Shown here: positions 8,160 through 15,173 of the stretch, in pieces
Position numbering within the stretch: the stretch's first letter is position 1
Layout: every line of letters begins with the position of its first letter
Source of the DNA: Acaryochloris sp. IP29b_bin.137
Lineage (GTDB): Bacteria > Cyanobacteriota > Cyanobacteriia > Thermosynechococcales > Thermosynechococcaceae
DNA length: 32,876 bases
Reading direction: 5' to 3'
NCBI RefSeq assembly: GCF_028285745.1
Contig: NZ_JANQOP010000286.1
Coordinates: 1 to 32,876, forward strand
Translations under genes and position numbers: made by a program
Notes under the pieces: generated by a model
Told to the model about the DNA's origin: nothing
What the model saw: the letters and a program-made list of their open reading frames with translations, nothing else
Databases searched by the model: none

Positions 8160-8894
8160 ATGGAACATCTATTAGATCAGAAAACGTTCTGTTCAGTTTA
8201 TGAACAATTTATTTGTCGGGGGACTTTTAATGAAATCCCAGAGTATTATCCCCGTTATCGCTCTCGCTATCAGGCATTGCTGCAAGCATACATTGCCTAT
8301 GCATCTGGAAGAACACAACGCATCCTGGATATTGGCGGCGGGCAACTTGCATTATTATGCAAAGCCCTGTGGGATGATGATGCCCACGCTGTGGATATTG
8401 GCGGGCCACACCTAGACTATTTGGCGTCTATGGGAGTGAAAACAACGCAATGGAACTTATGTTCTGATGAGCCGATTTTTGAAGCTGAATTTGACTTTAT
8501 CTTTTTCTCTGAGGTCATCGAGCATCTCCCCATTCCGGGCCACCTTGCGCTGGAGAAGCTCAGGATAGCGCTTAAACCAGGGGGGATTTTGATCTGCTCA
8601 ACGCCTAATCTGTACCGCTTACGCAATGTTGTGTATATGATACTCGGCAAACAAATCTACGATTATTTCCGGATGCCGGAGGATCAGGGGTTAGGCCACG
8701 TTCTTGAATACAGTATTGATCATCTCCAATGGCAATTTGAGCGAGCAGGATTTCAGGTTAATCAACTCCAATATTGTCAAATGCACCATCTGCCAGAAAA
8801 TTTAGTTTTTCGCTTAATGTATCTACTTGGGGCACCGCTCTTTTGGGTACCCAGGTTTCGGGATAACCTCCTGGCGATTGCCCAAGCTCCCTAA
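8160..8894 (+). CDS. Class I SAM-dependent methyltransferase
   Basis: 244 residues, cytoplasmic. The Rossmann-type SAM-binding core is clear: motif I ILDIGGG (55-61), an acidic residue after strand 2 (AVDIGG, D79), the FDFIFFSEVIEHL segment (111-123) that contains the usual EVIEH of Methyltransf_11/23 proteins, and the LKPGG post-core turn (138-142) followed by CSTPN. The N-terminal 50 residues are helical and Tyr/Arg-rich. The C-terminal part (180-244) probably forms a substrate lid. The substrate is unknown; this subgroup often occurs among sugar or lipid modification genes, but here no such neighbours are present. The gene stands alone between divergent and convergent neighbours and is followed six bases later by a terminator-like hairpin. 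Confidence 0.88.
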   Translation: MEHLLDQKTFCSVYEQFICRGTFNEIPEYYPRYRSRYQALLQAYIAYASGRTQRILDIGGGQLALLCKALWDDDAHAVDIGGPHLDYLASMGVKTTQWNLCSDEPIFEAEFDFIFFSEVIEHLPIPGHLALEKLRIALKPGGILICSTPNLYRLRNVVYMILGKQIYDYFRMPEDQGLGHVLEYSIDHLQWQFERAGFQVNQLQYCQMHHLPENLVFRLMYLLGAPLFWVPRFRDNLLAIAQAP

Positions 8895-8900
8895 TAAGGA

Positions 8901-8930
8901 ACCCCCTAAAGAACAGCCTCTCTAGGGGGT
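8901..8930 (+). terminator. Hairpin after the methyltransferase gene
   Basis: ACCCCCTAAAGA (8901-8912), a 6-base loop, then TCTCTAGGGGGT (8919-8930): a 12-bp stem with one A-C mismatch, starting right after the stop codon. No T-run follows (AGGATAGCC...), so it may stabilise the 3' end rather than terminate intrinsically. Confidence 0.6.
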
Positions 8931-9095
8931 AGGATAGCCTTCTGTACTAAGTCATAGATAAGGGAGTTCTGAAGAAACTCCACCTACAACATATCAATCA
9001 AATCTGGGGAAATGTTGAAGAGAACCCATTCGGATTGAAGCCTCCGCAGATGGGCTAATCGGTTTGATTCAAAAATAGATGCCAAGGATCTCAAG

Positions 9096-9695
9096 TTATG
9101 GAGAAAAGGCTTTAGACAAGATCCCTGTTTCTGTACAAATCGCCTGTAAGGGGAGATCCCACGGCTCAGTTGGCAGTCGGTCCAGCAGATGTTGTTCAAA
9201 GACAATACCCATCGTAGGAAGGACTGACCAGCCAGGAGTCGCCAGTAAGCGGTCATAATAGCCTCCCCCATAACCCAGACGATACCCGCTGCGATCGCAC
9301 GCCACTGCAGGAACTAAGATCAAATCCACTTCACCAGCCGATAGCTCAGGGCACTCTGGGTAAGGTTCCAAAATCCCATACTTACCCTTCTTTAACATTT
9401 GAGGATCAAGGGGATTGCAGCGATGCCACATTAAATGTTTCCCCACACATCGAGGGAGCCCCCATAGATGGTCGCGCCCTTGTCTAAACAGCCAGCTCAA
9501 ATCCGGTTCTTGCCGAAACGTCATATAAGCCAAAACGGTCTTTGATTGCGCCCAAAGAGGTGAATCAAGCACCTGCTGGCAGAGGGCCTGACTCAAAAGA
9601 CGCCATTGCTCAACAGGCATCGATTGGCGCTGCGTTAGCAATTGACGTCTAAGGGTATTCTTTCCAAGCGATGGAGGAGAGCCAGGAGATTGCAC
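9096..9695 (-). CDS. 5-formyltetrahydrofolate cyclo-ligase
   Basis: 199 residues, the usual size. It catalyses ATP-dependent conversion of 5-formyl-THF to 5,10-methenyl-THF, recycling a storage or inhibitory folate in the cytoplasm. The family signature GYRLGYGGGYYDR (137-149), preceded by DLILVPAVACDRSG, binds ATP phosphates and substrate. An N-terminal basic region KNTLRRQLLTQR holds the usual Lys/Arg contacts. The start is a GTG (9693-9695) whose final G is... the first base shared with the upstream gene's TAG stop: the two genes overlap by one base in the string TAGTG, so translation is coupled to the DUF3120 gene. Cyanobacterial linkage of the two genes has no known functional meaning to me. 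Confidence 0.93.
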   Translation of the reverse strand: MQSPGSPPSLGKNTLRRQLLTQRQSMPVEQWRLLSQALCQQVLDSPLWAQSKTVLAYMTFRQEPDLSWLFRQGRDHLWGLPRCVGKHLMWHRCNPLDPQMLKKGKYGILEPYPECPELSAGEVDLILVPAVACDRSGYRLGYGGGYYDRLLATPGWSVLPTMGIVFEQHLLDRLPTEPWDLPLQAICTETGILSKAFSP

Positions 9696-10405
9696 TAAAA
9701 CTGGGTTGCCACCAATAAGAACAAACTATCCACTAACAACGTTCCCAAAACCGATCCAGAAAAGGCCCACCAGCAGAGCTGGTCTTTTTGTCCCGTCCAG
9801 GTATCTGGAGGCAGCAAGGGACGAATGCTAATCACACAGAGTCCAACTACCAAAACCATCGCCCAGAACTTCCCCCAGGGCGTTTGGGTATGTTCCAATG
9901 CCTGCGGGAGGAGCGCCATGGCCTCGGTTTGATCCGTTTGAATCAAAACCCGCCAAGTCGGCATTAAATCCACCAGGAAGAAATACACATCAGTGACGGT
10001 GGAGCCAATTAGAGATCCCAAAAAGAACAGAGAGCCAATCTTGAAGCGAGAGTTGAATAATGCCCAGATAGCCACTGGTAAGCCAATGGCTTCCATCGGT
10101 ACATGCCATAAGGGTTCTGCTCGAAACCAGCCCCAATAAATCGAACCAGAGAACCAAGCTAGGGCAAAACCAAACAGTAAATCACCCCAGAGTCGAGTTT
10201 TGTCTTGTCGCATCAATCCATAACTTGCCAAAAGCCACCCTCCTGTGGCCATCAGGCTCAACCAGGGCCAAGTTCTTACCAGAGGTGCTTGAATCAGCAC
10301 CGGTAAAGAAACTAAAAACATCGCTGCACTGAAAAGCAGCCAGCTCTGAAACGTCCCCATGCTTTGAATGGTTTGCCTGAGGGAGCTTTGAAAAGTTTGT
10401 TTCAA
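9695..10405 (-). CDS. DUF3120 cyanobacterial integral membrane protein
   Basis: 236 residues with about six to seven hydrophobic spans, matching the DUF3120 family found in cyanobacteria and of unknown function. Tell-tale segments are FGFALAWFSGSIYWGWFR, where a polar aromatic stretch sits between membrane spans, and GSTVTDVYFFLVDLMPTW. The start is a TTG at 10403-10405, supported by GGAG at 10414-10417 with an 8-base spacing. It is the first gene of a two-gene unit with the folate cyclo-ligase. Location is the inner or thylakoid membrane. The function is not known, and none is proposed here. Confidence 0.85.
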   Translation of the reverse strand: MKQTFQSSLRQTIQSMGTFQSWLLFSAAMFLVSLPVLIQAPLVRTWPWLSLMATGGWLLASYGLMRQDKTRLWGDLLFGFALAWFSGSIYWGWFRAEPLWHVPMEAIGLPVAIWALFNSRFKIGSLFFLGSLIGSTVTDVYFFLVDLMPTWRVLIQTDQTEAMALLPQALEHTQTPWGKFWAMVLVVGLCVISIRPLLPPDTWTGQKDQLCWWAFSGSVLGTLLVDSLFLLVATQF

Positions 10406-10470
10406 GGATTGTTCTCCAGATTTTTCAAAGTTATAAAAATGCTATTAATTCAATATGATTATTTAGGCAA

Positions 10471-10500
10471 TATTCGTTAATATTCGTTAATATTTCGAAT
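10471..10500. repeat. Tandem 10-bp repeat in a divergent promoter region
   Basis: Two exact tandem copies of TATTCGTTAA (10471-10480, 10481-10490) and a degenerate third copy TATTTCGAAT. A 10-bp period puts each copy on the same DNA face. The block lies 66 bases upstream of the DUF3120 gene and 146 bases upstream of dtd, so it could bind a regulator of either or act as a curved or AT-rich promoter element. Confidence 0.55.
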
Positions 10501-10645
10501 TTATTGAACCATCCCGGAGTGGGTGTGTAATTCTGTTTAGTGTATCACGGGAAGAACGGGTGGCTATGCCTTTCACAATCTAGCTACAATTAGCTCCCCT
10601 TTAACGAATCACCACAAATTAATCTCAAATATTTTTTAAAATCTG

Positions 10646-11095
10646 ATGCGCGTTGTTTTGCAAAGAGTTAATAAATCTCAGGTCGAAGTTGCGGGTCAAA
10701 TTGTTGGCAAGATTGAAAAAGGGCTCAATTTATTAGTAGGAATTACCCCCTCAGATACCGAACAAGAAGTGGCTTGGATGGCGCGTAAATGTCTAGAGCT
10801 AAGAATTTTCCCCGATCAATTAGGCAAACTTTCCCAGTCAGTACAGGATATTCAGGGCGGATTATTGGTAATCAGCCAATTTACATTGTATGGAGATTGC
10901 CGAAAAGGGCGGCGACCTTCATTTGATAAAGCTGCGCCTGGTGCCGTAGCAGAACAGATTTATGAGAAATTTGTGGCAAAGCTAAGAGAAAGTGATTTGC
11001 AGGTGGAAACTGGGCAGTTTGGAGCCATGATGAATGTCCATATCGAAAATGATGGTCCTGTGACTTTAATTTTGGAACGCGAAGCAGAACGTTGA
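10646..11095 (+). CDS. dtd: D-aminoacyl-tRNA deacylase
   Basis: 149 residues, the normal length. It hydrolyses D-amino acids (and glycine from tRNA-Ala) off mischarged tRNAs, a cytoplasmic proofreading step. The active-site motifs are SQFTLYGD (77-84) and the second motif ending NDGPVT (135-140), with the Gly-Pro that gives chiral selectivity. It begins MRVVLQRV as in most bacterial Dtd proteins. It stands alone: the tandem-repeat promoter region is upstream, and the 300-bp miniature element lies 165 bases past its stop codon. Confidence 0.96.
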   Translation: MRVVLQRVNKSQVEVAGQIVGKIEKGLNLLVGITPSDTEQEVAWMARKCLELRIFPDQLGKLSQSVQDIQGGLLVISQFTLYGDCRKGRRPSFDKAAPGAVAEQIYEKFVAKLRESDLQVETGQFGAMMNVHIENDGPVTLILEREAER

Positions 11096-11260
11096 TATTT
11101 TTATTCTCAGACTTAAGATGTTATGTTCTTGCCCTTCAAGCTAGAGAAAATCTGCGTTAGGGAACCTTCATGGTGATTATTTAGTCGAGACTGGGAATCA
11201 AAGAGAGGTTTTCGCCATAGAACCCCAATCTACGAGATTTCTAGCCCGTCCTCAGACATT

Positions 11261-11560
11261 TATAGAACCCATTTGAGATTTTAGTGATTTCCGTTGTAGC
11301 CTAAGAACCTTTTACAGCAACAATTCTAAGGGTTTAGGATGACGCTTAATAAAACTGCCGTTACCTCAAATCAAATAGACCAATCGTCGAAAATTATCTA
11401 CGTTGAAGGGGGATTCAGGGTTCTAACGATTGTAGAGAAAGATAAAAGAGTTTTTCAACGAGCCTAAAATCTAGGCCAAAGCTAAATTGTTTCCATGCCT
11501 TTCCTTGCTGGGCTTTAGAGGATTGACGACATCATAAAAAGATCTCAAATGGGTTCTATA
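11261..11560. mobile_element. MITE-like 300-bp element with perfect 19-bp terminal inverted repeats
   Basis: TATAGAACCCATTTGAGAT (11261-11279) is the exact reverse complement of 11542-11560. The termini start and end with TA, so the outermost TA could be a 2-bp target-site duplication, as generated by Tc1/mariner-IS630-type or some IS5-type transposases. That leaves 17-bp inverted repeats bounding 296 bp. The interior has no room for a transposase, so the element would have to be moved in trans. It fills much of the 625-base gap between dtd and glmS and contains one 42-codon frame. The outer flanks (11096-11260 and 11561-11720) hold no other gene. Confidence 0.75.
11339..11467 (+). CDS. 42-codon ORF inside the miniature element
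   Basis: ATG at 11339 to TAA at 11465-11467, within the inverted-repeat element. AAGGG ends six bases before the ATG, a good Shine-Dalgarno spacing. The product begins MTLNKTAVTSNQIDQSSKII and ends KDKRVFQRA, a soluble basic peptide without recognised domain. It could be a chance frame, a relic of a transposase end, or a real peptide. No homology can be claimed. Confidence 0.25.
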   Translation: MTLNKTAVTSNQIDQSSKIIYVEGGFRVLTIVEKDKRVFQRA

Positions 11561-11570
11561 GAGCCAGTGA

Positions 11571-11599
11571 AGTTGCGTCAAAGGCTGAGTTGCGTCAAA
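11571..11599. promoter_or_regulatory. Direct repeat AGTTGCGTCAAA upstream of glmS
   Basis: Two exact 12-base copies at 11571-11582 and 11588-11599, a 17-base period, lying 122 bases before the glmS ATG and just outside the miniature element. They could be paired regulator sites for glmS or a small duplication. There is no sign of a glmS-type ribozyme in the leader, as far as can be judged by eye. Confidence 0.4.
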
Positions 11600-11720
11600 C
11601 TGCCTGTGTGGCCGTTGCTCAAGAGTTCATCCCCATTTTAAATGGCTCTCTTTTAGTTTCACTCTCCAGGCTTTTGTTTTTTTCTCAAAAATTTCTAATA
11701 AATTCTTCTGATCTGAGATT

Positions 11721-13607
11721 ATGTGCGGTATTGTCGGTTACATCGGTCCCCAAGCGGCCAGCGGAATTTTGCTCTCAGGTCTGCAAAAGCTGGAATATCG
11801 GGGATATGATTCAGCAGGGATTGCTACTGTATTGGAGGCACAACTCCAGTGTATTCGTGCCAAGGGCAAGCTCCACCATTTAGAGGAAAAGCTAGCGAGT
11901 TGGGAAAATCCTGCGGTTCTCGGGATTGGTCACACTCGATGGGCCACCCATGGCAAGCCGGAAGAACATAATGCCCATCCCCACCGAGATGCCCGCGATC
12001 GGTTGGCAGTCGTGCAAAACGGCATTATCGAAAATTATCGGGAACTGCGTGAAGACCTGAAAGAGCGGGGCTGTACGTTCCGCTCTGAAACCGACACGGA
12101 AGTGATCCCACATTTAATCTCAGAGAAGCTGGAAGGCTTGCAGGCAAAAGGAGAGCCTTCTTTGCTGGAAGCGGTGCGACAAGCCGTGAATCATTTGGAA
12201 GGGGCGTTTGCGATCGCAGTGGTCTCCGCCGACTTCCCAAACGAGCTGATCGTGGCTCGTCAGCAAGCTCCGTTGGTTGTGGGATTTGGCGATGGCGAAT
12301 ATTTCTGTGCCTCTGATACCCCCGCCTTAATACACCATACCCGTACCGTTTTAACTCTGGAAAACCAAGAATTGGCTCGCCTGACCACTCAAGGGGTGGA
12401 TCTTTACCACTTTGCAGGAAATCGCGTCCGCCGTCCGCCTCGCACTTTGAATTGGAACCCTGTGATGGTGGAGAAGCAGGGCTTTAAGCACTTTATGCTC
12501 AAGGAAATCTATGAACAGCCGGGAGTGGTGCGAACGTGCCTGGAAAAGTATGTGGATAGCAACTGGCAACCGGGTCAAGCTACCAGTCCTATTCGTCTCA
12601 ATTTGGCATCAGAATTAACCGCGAACTTGGAAAATATCCAAATTATGGCTTGCGGGACGAGTTGGCATGCCAGCTTGGTGGGCAAGCACCTGCTAGAGCA
12701 GTTGGCAGGCATTCCCACGGTAGTTCAGTATGCCTCTGAGTTTCGGTATGCCCCTTCACCGATAACGGCCAATACCCTCACGATCGGCGTCACTCAGTCG
12801 GGGGAAACGGCTGATACCCTCGCTGCCCTGGAAACGGAGCAGCAACGCCGTGCTCAGCAACCTGCACATCTTCAAGCCCGTCTCCTCGGCATTACCAATC
12901 GTCCCGAAAGCTCGCTGGCCCGTCTGGTTCCTGCCATTATTGATACCCATGCTGGGATTGAGATTGGCGTGGCCGCTACCAAAACCTTTATGGCCCAACT
13001 GATGGCCTTTTACTTTTTGGCGATTGATTTGGCTTATCAGCGCCAAACCATTGCCCCTCAGCGCTTAGGGGAGATTATCGATGGCTTGCAGCAGCTTCCT
13101 GCTCAGCTAGAACAGGTTTTGGAGAGTCAGGAACGGTATGTGGAGACCCTGGCCCATGATTTTGTCGAAACCCAAGACTTTATCTATATCGGTCGAGGCA
13201 TCAATTTCCCCATTGCCTTGGAAGGTGCGCTGAAGCTGAAGGAGATTAGCTATATCCATGCCGAGGGATATCCCGCAGGGGAGATGAAGCATGGCCCGAT
13301 CGCATTGCTGGATGCCAAGGTACCCGTGGTTGCGATCGCAATGCCAGGAACGGTGTTTGAAAAGGTGCTCTCCAACGCCCAAGAAGCCCGAGCCCGAGAT
13401 GCTCGCCTGATTGGGGTTACCCCCATGAATGAACAGGAAGCCAAAGAGACCTTCGATACGTTGTTGCCTGTACCCGCAGTGGATGAGATTATTTCGCCAC
13501 TGCTAACGGTGGTGCCGCTGCAATTGTTGTCCTACCATATTGCGGCCCTGCGCGGACTGGATGTGGATCAGCCTCGCAATTTAGCCAAATCCGTGACCGT
13601 TGAGTAG
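11721..13607 (+). CDS. glmS: Glutamine--fructose-6-phosphate aminotransferase (isomerising)
   Basis: 628 residues, full length. It makes glucosamine-6-phosphate from fructose-6-phosphate and glutamine, the first step to UDP-GlcNAc for peptidoglycan and lipopolysaccharide. The N-terminal class II glutaminase domain starts MCGIVGYIG, with Cys2 as the nucleophile after Met removal, followed by KLEYRGYDSAG and HTRWATHG. Two SIS sugar-isomerase domains follow (about 300-430 with CGTSWHA and TQSGETADT, and about 460-600 with GRGINFPIALEGALKLKEISY). The C-terminus LDVDQPRNLAKSVTVE is canonical. Two HIP1 sites lie in the gene. It converges with the AMP-ligase gene, with only nine bases between the stop codons. 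Confidence 0.98.
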   Translation: MCGIVGYIGPQAASGILLSGLQKLEYRGYDSAGIATVLEAQLQCIRAKGKLHHLEEKLASWENPAVLGIGHTRWATHGKPEEHNAHPHRDARDRLAVVQNGIIENYRELREDLKERGCTFRSETDTEVIPHLISEKLEGLQAKGEPSLLEAVRQAVNHLEGAFAIAVVSADFPNELIVARQQAPLVVGFGDGEYFCASDTPALIHHTRTVLTLENQELARLTTQGVDLYHFAGNRVRRPPRTLNWNPVMVEKQGFKHFMLKEIYEQPGVVRTCLEKYVDSNWQPGQATSPIRLNLASELTANLENIQIMACGTSWHASLVGKHLLEQLAGIPTVVQYASEFRYAPSPITANTLTIGVTQSGETADTLAALETEQQRRAQQPAHLQARLLGITNRPESSLARLVPAIIDTHAGIEIGVAATKTFMAQLMAFYFLAIDLAYQRQTIAPQRLGEIIDGLQQLPAQLEQVLESQERYVETLAHDFVETQDFIYIGRGINFPIALEGALKLKEISYIHAEGYPAGEMKHGPIALLDAKVPVVAIAMPGTVFEKVLSNAQEARARDARLIGVTPMNEQEAKETFDTLLPVPAVDEIISPLLTVVPLQLLSYHIAALRGLDVDQPRNLAKSVTVE

Positions 13608-13616
13608 CCCTAAGCT

Positions 13617-15125
13617 CTAGGACTCAGTGGGGCGAGTATAGCGATGCTTTACTCCAACTGGGAAATAGGATGGATCGCCATTAGGCCGTAAATCAACCTG
13701 CGGCATTTGGTAGGTTGCAGGAACATAGTTAGCAAATTCACTATTGAGCCTGCGAAGCTGATGTAAAACTGATTTGGCGATCGCATCTGTCTTGGCTGAG
13801 CTAGCAGCCTCACCTGGCGCAAGTTCCACATCAATCACTAAATGGGAATTCTGATCTGCATCGGTTTGTACCTGCATCACAAACTTACCCGTGACCCAAT
13901 TGCAAATTCCTGGCTGTTCGAGACCCACCGTCACATTCTCTGGATAGATATTAGCCCCAAAAAACGACACGGTGAAATGGGAGCGGCCAAACACATAGAC
14001 AAACGGAAGCGGCCGAATTGGGACATAGCCTTCTTGTTGTAGGGTTGCGATCGCATCAAAGCCACGGGCTTGCAAAAACGCCAACATCTGGTCGTAGGAG
14101 ATAATGCCGCCGCGATCGCTAATGTGATATCGAATCAGCGGAATCCCATTGTCCCCAGAAAACAGAAGAGTGCCTGCTTCTGTGACCTCGAAATAGCGAC
14201 TCATGGGGTCGTACTGGACCAGAGTGGGTAAGCGTGATTCCCCGAATAGTTCAGCCGCCATATCTGGATGATCGGCCAAGAATCGACGAATACAAATACT
14301 TAAGGGCGTTTCGTTCCCCAACACACCAGCATCTGCAGTGCCATACAAAGAAGCAGAGTCGAAGCAAGGATGGGTTGACCCGACCCGAGTTCCAACTAAA
14401 TCCCGCCAGGCTTCACTAAACACTTCCCCCGCCATCACCCACTTCAGGTGGTATTGGGACCAGGGCACCCCCTCTGCCCGCCCCGTATCAATCACATCCT
14501 TGAGGAAGGGAGGATACCCCAACAGGACAACCTGCTCAAACATCGGCCCCAGTGCTTGCACCACCCGCAAAATTTCAGCTTTGTGATTGCCGGGCGTAAT
14601 CACCGTCAAGGGATACCCTTTACTGGCTAAATGACGACAGCAGTTGGCGGTATACATTCCTCCCACCCAGGTGCCTAGGGCAAAGCAAACGACGGCCAGG
14701 GTCCGTTTCTGAGTTGCAGCAAAGCTATCGGCAAAAATTTGCTCAAACCGAGTTGCAATTTGGTATTCATCCGTAATAAAGCGTGGCCAAAAGGTTGGCT
14801 CGCCCGTCGAGCCAGAAGAAACGGCAATCATATCGCAGGTTTCCAGCCTGCCATCTCGACAGAACTGGGCCAGGGGAAACCGTTGGAGATAGTTCGCTTT
14901 GGTGGTTAGGGGTAGGGTGGCAAAATCCGCTAGGGTTTGAATATCCCCTGAGTCAATGCCTTGGGCCTGGAGAAAGGTTTGGTAAGCCGGAACCGTCTGG
15001 GCCACCTGGTGGAATAAGGTCAGCACCTGATCAGGGCGGTCAGCACCGGGAGAAATCAATTCCTCGAGCGGTGTATCAAGGAATTGCTGTAATGCCATTA
15101 GCGGAGGTTTCGGAAAGCTTGCCAT
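13617..15125 (-). CDS. PaaK-like AMP-forming acyl/aryl-CoA ligase family protein
   Basis: 502 residues of the adenylate-forming superfamily, in the phenylacetate-CoA ligase-like branch. The phosphate-binding loop SSGSTGEP (103-110) is complete. YGTADAG is the A5-type motif and LIRYHISDRGG the usual ribose-binding Asp region. The C-terminal subdomain has HSHLVIDVELAPGE and PNGDPSYFPVGVKHR, where a lysine near the end (GVKHR) could be the adenylation lysine. The substrate cannot be read. None of the phenylacetate-degradation genes is nearby, so the label phenylacetate ligase should not be taken literally. Activation of some aromatic or fatty acid for secondary metabolism is an alternative. It uses an ATG start at 15123-15125; Met10 is a possible alternative. 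Neighbours are glmS (convergent) and the GGDEF gene (same strand, 48 bases upstream). Confidence 0.85.
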   Translation of the reverse strand: MASFPKPPLMALQQFLDTPLEELISPGADRPDQVLTLFHQVAQTVPAYQTFLQAQGIDSGDIQTLADFATLPLTTKANYLQRFPLAQFCRDGRLETCDMIAVSSGSTGEPTFWPRFITDEYQIATRFEQIFADSFAATQKRTLAVVCFALGTWVGGMYTANCCRHLASKGYPLTVITPGNHKAEILRVVQALGPMFEQVVLLGYPPFLKDVIDTGRAEGVPWSQYHLKWVMAGEVFSEAWRDLVGTRVGSTHPCFDSASLYGTADAGVLGNETPLSICIRRFLADHPDMAAELFGESRLPTLVQYDPMSRYFEVTEAGTLLFSGDNGIPLIRYHISDRGGIISYDQMLAFLQARGFDAIATLQQEGYVPIRPLPFVYVFGRSHFTVSFFGANIYPENVTVGLEQPGICNWVTGKFVMQVQTDADQNSHLVIDVELAPGEAASSAKTDAIAKSVLHQLRRLNSEFANYVPATYQMPQVDLRPNGDPSYFPVGVKHRYTRPTES

Positions 15126-15173
15126 AAAGGGAGATGCAATTGCTATCCCTATCTTGACAAAAAGTGGCTGAGA

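Noticed and set aside
11571..11720. glmS ribozyme/riboswitch in the glmS leader
   Set aside because: The leader is short and I could not see the conserved ribozyme core. That element is known from Firmicutes and relatives, so it was not called.
12025..12240. Minus-strand frames within glmS, and similar frames opposite argD, rodA and the AMP-ligase gene
   Set aside because: They are antisense shadows of well-identified genes and have no ribosome binding sites or domain matches.
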